Assembly (NCBI GenBank): GCA_003427395.1
Contig: BFEA01000170.1
Location: 187,571-233,159 of the forward strand
Direction: 5' to 3'
DNA from: Chara braunii
Lineage: Eukaryota; Streptophyta; Charophyceae; Charales; Characeae
Length of the DNA: 45,589 nucleotides
Shown here: positions 9,561 through 19,241 of the stretch, one piece after another
Layout: every line of letters begins with the position of its first letter
Position numbering within the stretch: the first letter of the stretch is position 1
Notes under the pieces: model-generated
The model's database searches: none
What the model was told of the DNA's origin: nothing
What the model saw: the letters and a program-made list of their open reading frames with translations, nothing else
Program-made: the position numbers and the translations under genes

Positions 9561-9945
9561 AACTCTTGCTACGTTTTTGTTCTGTGCCTGGTTGAACGTG
9601 GCCTATTGTTCTTATAACTAACTGGGTTCATGCTCTCCATGCACGAACACAGCACCAGTGGGACCTGCCCCTTGTGAACTCTGTTTGATGATGGTCCTTG
9701 GGGCTGAACCCAGCATGGAACCAGCGTCCCGGTTAGGGCAATTCCTTATTCCTTAACTCGTGCTATGTTTGATCTGTGCTTGCTTGGACATGCATTGGCC
9801 CATTTCACAACTGGGTTCATGCTCTGCATGCACAAACACAGCACCAGTGGGACCTTCCCTTTTTGAACTTGTTCCAAAGGGGAGTTTCTCTTCTGTTGGG
9901 GGGATGGTTCTTGTTGGGCCGAAGCTTGCATGGTTGTTCGAGCGA
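9561..9945. repeat. diverged tandem duplication, 2 x ~193 bp
   Basis: Units start AACTCTTGCTACGTTTTTG (9560) and AACTCGTGCTATGTTTGAT (9753). Both contain ACTGGGTTCATGCTCT, then GCATGCAC, then ACACAGCACCAGTGGGACCT, and end near GCTTGCATGG or CCCAGCATGG. Divergence is about 20-25 percent. No gene recognised. Confidence 0.8.
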
Positions 9946-10229
9946 GGACAACATGGGAACCAACTTAGCTTAAGAAATTCCAGACATAAACATTACCCGT
10001 ACCTGGACCAAATGCATCCAGGTGCACTGCATTGCATTTGGACCGTTACACACTTTTTTCTGGCATACATAAATGGGCTGTTCTTGTCCTTCACACCTTT
10101 TATCTTTTCATGCCCAACTTCTTGCTGGTCATACTTTGTCAGGCCCCATTTGTTAAAGGCAAGCAAACACACACTACAGGTAAGCTATTGGCCCTCGCTC
10201 CAGTGCAGTAGCTTTCGATATGCACAAAA

Positions 10230-10292
10230 GGTGAAGATCATGGCGGTGTATCTAGTGGAAGATGCACTCTCGTCTTGCACATTTTGAGAGCA
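10230..10292 (-). repeat. isolated copy of the foldback-arm motif
   Basis: ATCATGGCGGTGTATCTAGT, then GGAAGATGCACTCTCGTCTT, then GCACATTTTGAGAG. It parallels the left arm of the hairpin at 38138-38268 with a short internal deletion. Confidence 0.55.
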
Positions 10293-10617
10293 GCGGAGTG
10301 AGGCTCATTAGATCCATCCCCTGCTGTGGAGATGGCTTTGCAAGAACCTAACACAAGGCTGCTCTCAGACTGTGTCAGCCGCCCAGATTCTTCCTCTTGG
10401 ACCGTTGATAAGGAGGATAGCAGGCAGGTTACTCGAGTGTCGGGTAAGAAGCGTTTCCTGCCGGGGTCCATGATTGTGTTTGTAAACGTTCATTGCAGGT
10501 TTACCACCGAGGAAAAGACTAGCTAGCATGCGCCTTGATTGATAGATGCCCACGTGATTGGTCGCGTTATTCACCGGCTACCTTTGTCTGTTCGGACAGG
10601 AACCGGCTATTCTGTCC

Positions 10618-10728
10618 CTACCTTCTTCCGCTGAACACAACGCACCCTCATTTTGGCCGTAACTGGCCTGAAATGTAGCTTGTATACCTTCATTTTTAGG
10701 GTGCGTTATGCTCAGGGGAAGACGGTAG
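10618..10728. mobile_element. snap-back MITE-like element, copy 4
   Basis: The left end CTACCTTCTTCCGCTGAACA pairs with the right end GCTCAGGGGAAGACGGTAG. Arms AACGCACCCTCATTTT and TTTTTAGGGTGCGTT also pair. Length 111 bp. The adjacent 10293-10617 contains nothing recognised beyond short direct repeats (CGGCTA near 10576 and 10604). Confidence 0.78.
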
Positions 10729-11483
10729 CCTAAATGAAAACGGATAGTAACCATCCGGTAGCTATATCAGCAGTGGTACAGGATAGAGAAGGAAAACGAT
10801 CCCCCCAGGCATGGGCCTGTCTTCCGGTGCGTGAGTGCGTACATCCGCTAGGACCATCTTCGATCCGCCTGACAATAATGACAGCCTACTGGAGAGGATG
10901 TAGTTGACCAGAATCATCCTCGCACTCGCTAGGACTGTCTGTGATGCGGCTGACAATAATGACATCCCACTGGATGTACTTTACCAGAATCATCATCCTC
11001 GCGTTATCTTTGATGCATCGGACAAAAGTGGAAGCGTGCGTAGTCTCGCATTGCATAATCTCCATCACTGCGGCCTATGCCGTTGCGAGGGCGGCATTGG
11101 CACACAACTGTGTCTTGGGCGGGTCCTCTAGGCGCTTGGTTTCCCTTGGGTCTGGTGGTGCCATGTGTGCGGTTCTCGGTAGCTATTGTGTGCTTAATTA
11201 AGACGTTTTGGAGAAAGGGATGGTAGGTATCTATAGGTCCTCTTGGCGTTATGTAGGAGATAACCGATTGGTTATCATAGCATATGGTGTGCTTTTCCCC
11301 CAGTCAGTTAGTTGACCGTTATGTTGCCACGTTTGCTCTGGTGGAGGCTCTCTGACAAACTGAACGGCTGATCAGTGGAGAATGGTGTGTTTTTGATGAA
11401 TGATGACGAAGATAGGATCATGACGATGCTCAGCGCTGGTGATAGGAAAGAGGTGGTGCTCTTCCTTCAGGTGTTTTATTGTG

Positions 11484-11485
<2 letters not shown>

Positions 11486-11582
<97 letters not shown>
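11486..11582 (+). repeat. 97-base poly-G run
   Basis: An unbroken run of 97 G as assembled. The open frame 11375-11758 that spans it encodes a long poly-Gly and is not credible as a gene on that basis. The bases after it (11590-11705) read plausibly as protein in one frame (EEEKLWRYLLVCSDNSRHIL) but have no pyrimidine tract for an acceptor, so no exon is called. Confidence 0.9.
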
Positions 11583-11823
11583 CGAAGGGCCCGGAGGTGT
11601 CAGAGGAGGAAAAGCTGTGGAGGTACCTGCTCGTGTGCTCAGATAACAGCAGGCACATTCTGCGTGCAGAACTTGTTTTCCTGAACATGGACTACAACGA
11701 GGTCAGATACGTTTGTGATTGTTGGACTGCCTGTGGAAGGTTGACCCAGCTTCAGTGATCTGGAATATCTGAATATATGTTATTAAATACAATCAGTACA
11801 ATGTCATGGGATTGACAAGTATA

Positions 11824-11935
11824 TTCCCCCTGAGCTCGAATTTGAACGGATGGTCATTATATCTGTACTTGGTGTAGCTGGCGGCCTAGATGCAGCTGTA
11901 ATGACCATGCGGTGTATTCTGGGGAAGATGGTAGG
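11824..11935. mobile_element. snap-back MITE-like element, copy 5
   Basis: The inner blocks GGATGGTCATTATATCTGTA and CAGCTGTAATGACCATGC are reverse complements, matching the family's GGTCATTATAGCTG block. The outer ends are CCCCTGAGCTCGAA and TTCTGGGGAAGATGGTAG. The left terminal few bases are lost or mutated. Confidence 0.72.
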
Positions 11936-12385
11936 CTCAAGTGTGGCCATAGCATGCAGTTGGCACGCGATTCGGATTGTTTTACAAAATCATGGACGTT
12001 TCTTGCTTTACAGAAGTGCTCGGAAATCACCACTATGTGCTTTACCCCCCCCCAAGAAGCAAACCAGTTGTGACTCGACGTTTCGATGGCCGTGGATGCT
12101 GTGTGCATGAGCCATTGGGCCTCCTTCACATAGTTGGATGGGTGAAAGAGGCAAAGAGCTGGACGAAACGTTGATTTGGCAGCATTAGGAAGTAAGATAA
12201 ACCGTGCTGCAGTGTGATGTGCACGTTGGATATTGTAGCAATTCATCTCGGGCTGACTAGAACCTAGACCTTTCTGAGAACTGTCAGTATGTACTATTAA
12301 TAGGCATGGCAGCTAGTACGGGCATGTGGCGGCGATCTGCTAAAGAATCTGACAGAAAAGAAGAGAAAATCAAAGTGGAATGGAT

Positions 12386-12515
12386 TGTTGTTCGGGATGT
12401 CCGTTAAAATTGGAACGATACATAGAAGATTAGCATGGCCCCAGCAGGAAAGATGACACGTATAAATCGAGACAACTCTCCAAACTAGAAAAAAAAAGAA
12501 AAAAAAAAAGAAAGA
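12386..12515 (+). pseudogene. near-full-length U6 snRNA retropseudogene with A-rich tail
   Basis: It reads GTTCGGGATGTCCG, TTAAAATTGGAACGATACA, AGAAGATTAGCATGGCCCC, GATGACACG, ATAAATCGAGA and CTCCAAAC: all U6 domains to the 3' end in order, with a few indels (CAGCAGGAAAG in place of CTGCGCAAG). An A-rich tract (A with a few G) follows from 12488. The tail and the mutated 5' stem argue for a retropseudogene rather than an active gene; no U6 promoter is seen upstream. Confidence 0.82.
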
Positions 12516-13410
12516 GGGAAAGAGAAAAAAGAAAGTCGAGTGGATAGCACTGGATCCGAAACGATGGAAGTAAAAGGACGGAGGAAAAAAGGGGGAACGA
12601 CTGAGGACTTGTAAATGTGTTAAAAAAACGAAGAGAGTTGGTGAAGCGAGGTTGTGAAACCGCGTTAAAGTGAAGAACAGCAGGAAAACGGAAACCACGG
12701 AAAAAGGTAGTGGGGCCCTTGGGGAGCAATGGTGGGACAGTGCAGTCTGTAGTGATTGGCTGCCTAGACAGACCGGCCCCACTGATGCTGTGTACTTGCC
12801 GAAGAGCCACAAATTTGTGTGTAATTGAACAGGCTTTAGATTGTCATTACAGAAGTGGCTTTGGTGGGGCCTGACTGTTCTGAATCCGATCCTTTTTTCT
12901 TCTTAAGTGCCCACAGGCTATGGTCCAGTGGGTCGCAGTGGGGCAATTGGTTTTCATACGTGAGGTTGGCAGGTTTTGTATGCGGAGAAAGGATGGCGGG
13001 GAGGGAGGAGGGAAGGAGGGGGTACCGTTGCATATTTGTAGCATATCTGGTGTTGGTTAGACCCCTCCCTCCTCCACCCCAACACCGGCCTCCCCACCCA
13101 CCAACCCCTCTGCCCCCAAAACGAAGCTCAGCTGTTGAGATGTAGTCACTCGCAGTTGGAGTAAGTGGCCCACTAGAGCTTGCAGGCGCCCATGCATCAT
13201 GCACGCGAACAAGTCTGCCGGTCAATCGACACCCTGGACAGCAAAAGTTCTACAGGGCTTTCAGATTCGTGGCTTTCTTTTTTTTTTACCTGATTAGGGT
13301 AAAAGCTTTCTGTTCCGTTGTAAATTTTTTGCGGTAACCTGGTTAGGCATGCAAGTGGACCTGGACGTTTGCATGATGCAGGGGTGCGTGAGCTGCACCT
13401 GGGCTTGCAG
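12516..13410. other. unannotated
   Basis: Purine-rich to about 12700, then C/G-rich near 13060-13120 (C runs in CTCCACCCC-like sequence). No gene or repeat family recognised. The open frames on either strand have low-complexity composition. Confidence 0.35.
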
Positions 13411-13507
13411 AGGACCACGTGCATTCTGACAAATTTTGCCTTTCCGAAAATGCAAACGAGCTTTTCAGACAGATGTCTATGGACGAGATGACGCCAGTGC
13501 AGAAGAT
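13411..13507 (+). CDS. candidate isolated exon, unknown function
   Basis: A good acceptor (GGGCTTGCAG, AG at 13409-13410) is followed by an open frame reading EDHVHSDKFCLSENANELFR and QMSMDEMTPVQKM, up to a consensus-like donor AT|GTATGT at 13508. The residues are charged and varied, unlike the repeat-derived frames around it. It begins with two bases of a codon and ends with two. Those phases do not join it directly to the RRM exon B or to the 25268 exon, so a further exon would be required on each side. No family is recognised. It could equally be chance. Confidence 0.25.
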
Positions 13508-13848
13508 GTATGTTGAGCTTATAACAACTGTACGGAGAGCTTTCCCAAAAAAAAGAAAGAACCTACAGCGCCAAAATAAAATGAGACATGGTACAGCGGC
13601 AAGAACAAATTGAGACAAGGTTTAAAGCTGCAGGAAAAAAAACGAGCTCCGTTTTTCTTACGAGTTTAAGTGATATGTGACCGGTTTGGTATTTGTATTG
13701 TAAAAGAGAAGGGTACTGTCATCTCGTTGTCCACCCCGGTGATGATGCGAAGGTTGAGTCTTTATGTTGAGCGGTCATTTTAGGCTCGGGCAGCAGCTGT
13801 TGAGGGGTTAGGGTATTGTACCGTGGCGGTCACTGTAACTGTATCTGT

Positions 13849-13905
13849 TACTGTTAAAGCTTCATTCATTTAGGCTTCTCTCACTGTTAAAGCTTCATTC
13901 ATTTT
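13849..13905. repeat. short tandem duplication
   Basis: ACTGTTAAAGCTTCATTCAT occurs twice, about 35 bases apart, immediately before the tRNA-bearing segment. Confidence 0.85.
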
Positions 13906-14078
13906 GTTGATGGTTGGTCACGGCTGGCACTACCCCACCAGGGGAAATGTCAAGTGGTTCAAGGCAGAATAGTTTAGTAGGTTAGAACAGCGGAATCATA
14001 ATTCGCATGTCGGGGGTTCAAATCCCTCTTCCGCCAGTCGTCTATTCATTTTGTTGAGGGTTGGTCGTGGCTGGCACT
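13890..14078 (+). repeat. direct repeat pair bracketing the tRNA
   Basis: ATTCATTTTGTTGATGGTTG...GGCTGGCAC (13893-13930) before the tRNA recurs as ATTCATTTTGTTGAGGGTTG...GGCTGGCAC (14045-14077) after it. The pair spans about 33 bases each with 3 differences. The tRNA therefore sits between direct repeats, as if part of a duplicated or inserted segment of about 150 bp. Confidence 0.8.
13963..14036 (+). tRNA. tRNA-Met (CAT), organelle/bacterial type, probably a nuclear copy
   Basis: A complete cloverleaf can be drawn. The acceptor is GGCAGAA with TTCCGCC (one A-C mismatch at the fourth pair) plus discriminator A; the D-stem GTTT/GAAC; the anticodon stem GCGGA/TTCGC with loop ATCATAA giving anticodon CAT; the T-arm GGGGG/CCCTC with loop TTCAAAT. 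CAT means elongator Met, or Ile if the C were modified. The sequence is unlike the eukaryotic cytosolic tRNA-Met and resembles organellar/bacterial ones, so mitochondrial origin is likely. The mismatch is what a C-to-T change on the minus strand would give, suggesting early decay. Neighbouring sequence shows no other organelle genes. Confidence 0.8.
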
Positions 14079-14091
14079 TTTGAGAGCACTG

Positions 14092-14187
14092 TAGGTTTGT
14101 CCTGGGAGAGACGGGGAGAGGCTCTAGGTTTTTCCTGTGGGAGATGGGGAGAGGCTCTAGGTTTATCCTGTGGGAGACGGGGAGAGG
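14092..14187. repeat. minisatellite, 3 x ~33 bp
   Basis: Units share GGGGAGAGGCTCTAGGTTT and CCTGTGGGAGA with small changes. A second, 38-base duplication (GGGAACCGTAGGCAAGGGGG twice) follows at 14314-14375. Confidence 0.85.
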
Positions 14188-14461
14188 CAGGTGGAGAGAG
14201 AGGGGGAGATAGGGGCCGAGAATAATGTGAAGTTCTCCCAAATGCAGTGTCAAACGGCAACTGGAGATGGATGTGCTGTATATTATTACTATTCTCATAA
14301 AAAAGAATCGCCTGGGAACCGTAGGCAAGGGGGAGAAGTAGAGTCATCCGGGAACCGTAGGCAAGGGGGAGAAGCGGAAAACAAACGAGTGGCCATGACA
14401 GACAGACTGTTTGGTCAGGAGGCCGAGTATGGTAAGCCATCAATGATACTCGTGTAGTGGG

Positions 14462-15103
14462 CATACGACGTCTCCCTTGCTCACTGTTGTTCTGTCGATG
14501 ACGATGTCATCAACTAGTGGTGCAACAGGCTGCAGGGAACCTGTGTGACATGGAGGCCAGGCGTGTAATGAGAGTGCATGGTAGTGAAAACGAGCCCGTA
14601 ACCAAAATAATCGTCTTTTGTGGTCTTTAACTTGGATTGGACATGCGGCTATTTCATGAAGAATGAGCCTCTTTTCTAGGTGAGGGGTTTCCATTCGACG
14701 GAGTTGGAGTAAGGGGAACTAGTAGTTGTAAAAATGGATGTGAAGGCTGGATAGGGTGCACCAACTGGTGGTGTGAGAATAAGATGTCTCCCTTGCTCGC
14801 CGTTGTTCTGCCAATGACGATGTCATCGACTAGTGGTGCCACAGGCTGCAAGGGAACCTGTGTGACATGGAGGCCAGGCTTGCAATGAGAGTGCATGGTA
14901 GTGAAAACGAGCCAATAACCAAAAAATATCCTCTTTTGTGGGCTCTTTAACTTGGATTGGACACGGGGCTCTTTCACGAGGAATGAGCCTCTTTTCTAGG
15001 GGAAGGAAAACATGAGGGGTTTCCATATGACGGAGTTGCAGTAAGGGGAACTAGTAGTTGTAAGAATGGATGTGAAGGCTGGATAGGGTGCACCGACTGG
15101 TGG
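14462..15103. repeat. large tandem duplication, 2 x ~320 bp
   Basis: Two head-to-tail units start near 14462 and 14778 (GTCTCCCTTGCTC at 14470 and 14786) and end GGATAGGGTGCACC(A/G)ACTGG. Identity is roughly 90 percent, with a 12-base insertion (AAGGAAAACATG-like) in the second unit. Minus-strand open frames run through both, but they contain no recognisable domain and the unit has no tail or terminal repeats, so its nature is unknown. Confidence 0.85.
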
Positions 15104-15862
15104 AAATCTTTGTTTTTTCTTTTTTTTTCCCAGTTCAGTTTTAGATTTGGTTCCCAGTTCAGCTGGATAGTGGGAATTTGTTGGCAGTCGGGTTTATGTT
15201 ATTTGTCCAGGTCGACCGCGGGGTCTCCTTCTCTATAGCGCAGATTCTGCAGAAGAAAATTATGTTATGTATTGTTGTCGACTCTTCCGTTTTTACGACT
15301 TGTAAATCATTTTATTTGCATCATTTCTAGGTTGTAGGTCGGACGGTAGATTATGAACATTACTCAATTTGGTTGTGGTGGGAAAGAAACCCCAAAGATG
15401 AGGGTGAAGGGAAGAGGAGGACAAAATCAGGCATCTCGGGATGGGCCTGGGCCTTTGCATATCAAGGTGCGGTAAATCCACGTGGGCATGGTGGCTGCGT
15501 GCTGCACTCCAACGGGTTTTGCAAATCTGCGCAGACCTGTTGTGCGCTTTTCCCAAAGGGAGGGAGAAGCACCAAAGGGAAACGGCAGTCGACACCCATC
15601 TTGACTATGTAAAGCACTGTAAGTCTTTTTTTGCGGAGATGGAAAGGAACTCTGCGTCAAGCTTTGCCAGCAACTGAGCTCGGCATGTCTTTATTTTTTT
15701 GTGTGTTTTCTTTGGCTTGTGAGGCCAGCCATTTTGGTCCGGGAGCACTGTCCATGCAGAAAGCATGGAATGTTAACATTTGTGGTTTGAAGACGCATGG
15801 GAAAGGTAGTGGCGGTTTGAACTTCAAAAGTGCCACGCTAGTAAAGTAACCGAAAAAATATC
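15104..15862. other. unannotated
   Basis: A duplicated TTCCCAGTTCAG lies near 15129 and 15152. A frame at about 15540-15677 reads REKHQRETAVDTHLDYVKHC before a donor-like ACT|GTAAGT, but no acceptor or partner was found, so no exon is called. Confidence 0.35.
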
Positions 15863-16160
15863 TAGTTCGGCCCCAGGTAAGTCTAGATTGAATCGGTTTG
15901 TGGTGAGATCATCGTCCTTCAGGACCGGGTCAGTAGTGTATGTGGAAGGCCACTATGAAAAAAAAGACAGTTAGAGACTCTAGGCCTGGGAGGTAACTTC
16001 GTTGTAGGAGACTAGTTCGGCCCCAGGCAAGTCTAGCGTGAATCAGTTTATGTGGTGACACCATCGTCCTTCAGAAGCGGGTCAGTAGCGTATGCGGAAG
16101 GCCACTACGGAAAAAAAAAAGGACAGAGACTCTAGGCCCGGGAGGTAACTTCGTCGTAGG
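15863..16160. repeat. tandem duplication, 2 x 150 bp
   Basis: Both units run CTAGTTCGGCCCCAGG, AAGTCTAG, ATCGTCCTTCAG, GGGTCAGTAG, GGAAGGCCACTA, an A run, GACTCTAGGCC and GGGAGGTAACTTCGT. Starts are at 15862 and 16012. Divergence is about 12 percent, including CpG/TpG-type changes. Function unknown. Confidence 0.88.
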
Positions 16161-17385
16161 CTTGTGAACTGGTGTCTTAAATCGACGATTCAAAAGGTGC
16201 AAATTTCCGAGCCTAGGATCTAGAGTGGCAGCCTTTGAGGAGACCTTTGTGCACAAACGGAAAGCAGATGGCACCGCGAGGTGCACCAAATAAGCAGAGA
16301 GCAAAGCGCTGAAGTCAATTGATAATGAAAGCCCGCTTCTTGCCTCGAACACCAGTGTCCACAATCTTGCTCTCCTGTGTGGCGCCCGTCACCCAGACTA
16401 CAATCAGACAGCACCCATAGACTTAGATTCCTAAGCTACAACAGGTCTTTGTGCAGCGCTGCAGCCCGATGGTGAATGGAGACTCCGACTGAAGCGGCCT
16501 GCTCCTCACCACCAGGTAAGCGCCTCGCAGCATCACCCACACCTCGACTTCCACACGCCAGTCCCTCGCCTGCGGACCTTCGCTCAATCGGCCGGCTATG
16601 ATGCCAGCTGCCTGACTATGGTTGCTGTGCTTCTGCTGCGCCATGCAGCTTCTTTCTCGTGCCCGGCCAGTGCCCGCCTCCACTTGGCCCAACTCTTGCC
16701 CAGCAAGCCAGCACTCCAGCAGCGCTGCTGTAGTCCAGCCAGCCAGAACGTTTCTAGTGAGTGAGCCACACTTACTTTTCTGCTGGTTGGCTGTGCGCGA
16801 TGTAGGCTCTGGATGCTCGACCTCTCCCAATGGCTACGCCTATGGCCCTCTCAGAATGCGGCTGGGGCTCAACTGTAAGTGCACTGGGATCCATCATGTT
16901 TGCTGGGCCCAGCAGCTTCTACTGATCAGCCTGCCAGTTGGTTGAAGATGCTGCGTGCAGCAAGCAACCCACGGGGTTCTGATCACATCGGCCACCAAAA
17001 TTGGCGTCGTCGACTTACAGCCTCATCTCTAAGGAGTGGCCATCTCGGAGCAGGATAAACGTATGTGTCATCTCATTGATTGTCGATGGTCAAGATGCTT
17101 GCACCTGCATGGCTACCATGTTTCTCCGAATAGCACAACATATGGTCATTTCATCTGTACGGCGGCGATGACTGTATGTTCTGTTCCGTTGAATGTGGTA
17201 CGGGCATTATTACCCTGCTTCTCCTGCGAGCCTGTTGTTGTGGTAGGGGAGTTTGATTGCGCAGCTCGCGATGTTTTTCTTGTTATTGCCTCTTTGGTCT
17301 TTCGATAGTCTTCAGCCTCCACTCTTCTGTAAATGATTGTTTAGTATTGATGTCCGTCTTTTTGTTTTTTGAGTGAGAGTGCCTT
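16161..17385. other. unannotated GC-richer segment
   Basis: 16420-17000 is richer in C and in GCAGC/CCAGC words than its surroundings and has long frames on both strands (minus 16423-16830; plus 16622-16945). Neither shows a known domain or clean splice signals. A diverged transposon fragment is possible. Confidence 0.35.
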
Positions 17386-17388
17386 CCC

Positions 17389-17703
17389 GGTTCTCAACGA
17401 CCGAGAGTTGTTGCACGACGTGTTTGCAATTGGAGATTGATATTGTGAACGCCTTGTAGATGGCCCAATGTCTGTGGTGATCATGGTTCGTGACGGCTGT
17501 GGATTGTTCTGTGACTGTTCAAGGTCTTATTAGTAATTCGAGTAGGTGGTGGTCGTGGTTCTGCACAACCAAGAGTTGTTGTATGACCACTTCGCAACAA
17601 TTCGAGATTGATATGGTGAGCAGCGTGTAGGTGCCCCATAGTCTCTGCTGATCATGGGTCTTGACAGCGGCCATAGATTGTCGTGTGAGCATTCCAGGGT
17701 CCG
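17389..17703. repeat. diverged tandem duplication, 2 x 168 bp
   Basis: Units starting GGTTCTCAACGACCGAGAGT and GGTTCTGCACAACCAAGAGT share GAGATTGATAT, TGATCATGG and a final CAAGGTC/CAGGGTC. About 25 percent diverged. Confidence 0.8.
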
Positions 17704-17799
17704 GTAACAGGTGAGGAGGGGTGGATTTACTTGATTAGGAACGAAGGCTTGTGGTGCCGTGGTCCTTTTCACAGTACGAAGGAATGACAAGAAGGAAAA

Positions 17800-18108
17800 T
17801 TGAGCGATACGCATTCGTTTACAGTGGAGATGATAGCGTGCAAAAGAGTTGTCCTCCAAGCACGGTCAAACGGAGATGATGGAGCTTCCTTGTCGGCGGT
17901 GTTTATTTGCGATGTTATTCCCTCTAGGGAGGACTTTGAGTGGTTGCCTAGCATAGATGGATACGATGCGATGGGAACGTCAGAACTGACCTACAGTTTG
18001 ATCTACCAAAACGGGCAATCTTTTTACAACGCTCGTTGGCTCGCTCTCGAGAATGTTCCATGCTATGACTCGGTAGTTTGTTCTCGAGTATGTTTCATGC
18101 AAGTATAG
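17800..18108 (+). other. open frame of unknown significance (102 codons)
   Basis: An ATG-initiated frame with balanced composition (for example SREDFEWLPSIDGYDAMG). It lacks a recognised domain, a promoter or splice partners and sits between repeats. It is reported as a possibility only and may be a relic of a mobile element. Confidence 0.2.
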
Positions 18109-18109
18109 T

Positions 18110-18262
18110 GGTTTCATAGGTTGCTATGTGGTTCCACAGGTTCCATAGTTGTGCTATAGTGGTACCATAGGTGTGCTATAGTTGTTCCGTAGGTGTGCTA
18201 ATGTTTTCATAGATTGCTGTAGTTGTTCCAGAGGTGTGCTATATGGTTCCATAGATTGCAAT
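18110..18262. repeat. degenerate minisatellite (~20 bp unit)
   Basis: About seven degenerate units built from GTTCCATAG and GTGTGCTATAG. A second small one (TGTATAGGCATCATGGTTT, about three units) lies at 18698-18778. The rest of 18263-18944 holds nothing recognised. Confidence 0.8.
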
Positions 18263-18919
18263 ATGGGCGGTTCTTTTAGAAGTGCTACTTGTGGCACAGA
18301 GCTGCCCTTGTTAGAAGTACTTGTGGTACTGATCTGGCGATACAAGAAATGGCACGAGGAGTGGACGACCCTCAAGTTGTTTGTTCTAGAGTCAGGTTAC
18401 CGTCGTCACAACTGGCAAATTTCTGTAATCGATAACTAGGTTGGCATGCCTTTCCTCTTCATGGAAATACCGGCACCATTCTGCGAGCAAGAGTTGCTGG
18501 TTACCCCTCTGGCCATTTAGTCGACGTAAGGGCCTGGCCTGCCTCCGCTGAGTGAAATTTATTCATGATGAAAAAAAGTGGTGGACGAGGTCTGGATAGC
18601 AGCTTGAAACGGATTGATATTCTGTTGTTTATGGACTTCTGCCTCTTGACGACGGTTTCCAGTTCATCACCAGTTTTTTCCGAATGTGTTTTTCTGTGTA
18701 GGCATCATGGTTTGCTTTCCTGTCTACCTATCTCTGTATAGGCATCATGGTTTTCTGTATAGGCGTCATGGTTTGATGATGTTTTATGTTGATTAGCTCT
18801 GTGACCTTCTCCTGTGCACAACCAGAGGCACTGTTAGACTTAGATGCAGGCGTGGTTGTCGCTGCCCCGGGCACTGTGTTTTAGTTGTGAGATTTTGTCA
18901 TGTGTTCATTGAAACCTCA

Positions 18920-19013
18920 CTTTTTTTCTATTTTTAGGGGTGGGGACATTTCAGGGGTGATGCTAATCTTCTTTGTATCGCTCTGTATCGCTTCAACTTT
19001 AACGGATGTCCTT
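18920..19013 (-). pseudogene. U6 snRNA-like copy with internal duplication and A-rich tail
   Basis: On the minus strand it reads GGACATCCGTTAAAGTTGAA, then GCGATACAGA, then GCGATACAAAGAAGATTAGC, then ATCACCCCTG. An 11-base tandem duplication has occurred in the ACGATACAGAG region. A-rich sequence (CTAAAAATAGAAAAAAA) follows 20 bases later. It is plainly a pseudogene. Confidence 0.8.
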
Positions 19014-19198
19014 AAAACGTCATGACTTTGGGGGTAGTGGACAGCGAAAATTGTTCTCTGGTGCTGGGTTTTGATTGATGTCCTGTAGTCAGATACTGAT
19101 ACCGATTTGTTTGGCGTATATAGGGTGGACGATTTGTGTGGCGTATATAATATAATATACATTCCTCGGTACCCGATATGGATTGTCTGAAGGATGAC

Positions 19199-19241
19199 AA
19201 ACGAGATCGAGAAGATTAGCATGGCCCCTGTGCAAGGATGC
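19199..19241 (+). pseudogene. internal U6 snRNA fragment
   Basis: ACGAGATCGAGAAGATTAGC is followed at once by ATGGCCCCTGTGCAAGGATG, the central U6 block with few changes. The 5' and 3' domains are absent. It is inverted relative to the copy at 18920-19013, with heads about 185 bases apart. Confidence 0.75.

Noticed and set aside
11375-11758. 127-codon frame with a long poly-Gly segment
   Set aside because: Poly-G homopolymer artefact. The protein-like part after the run lacks an acceptor with a pyrimidine tract and a matching partner exon.
16423-16945. Paired long frames on both strands of a GC-richer segment
   Set aside because: No domain, no splice signals, both strands equally open; left as unannotated.
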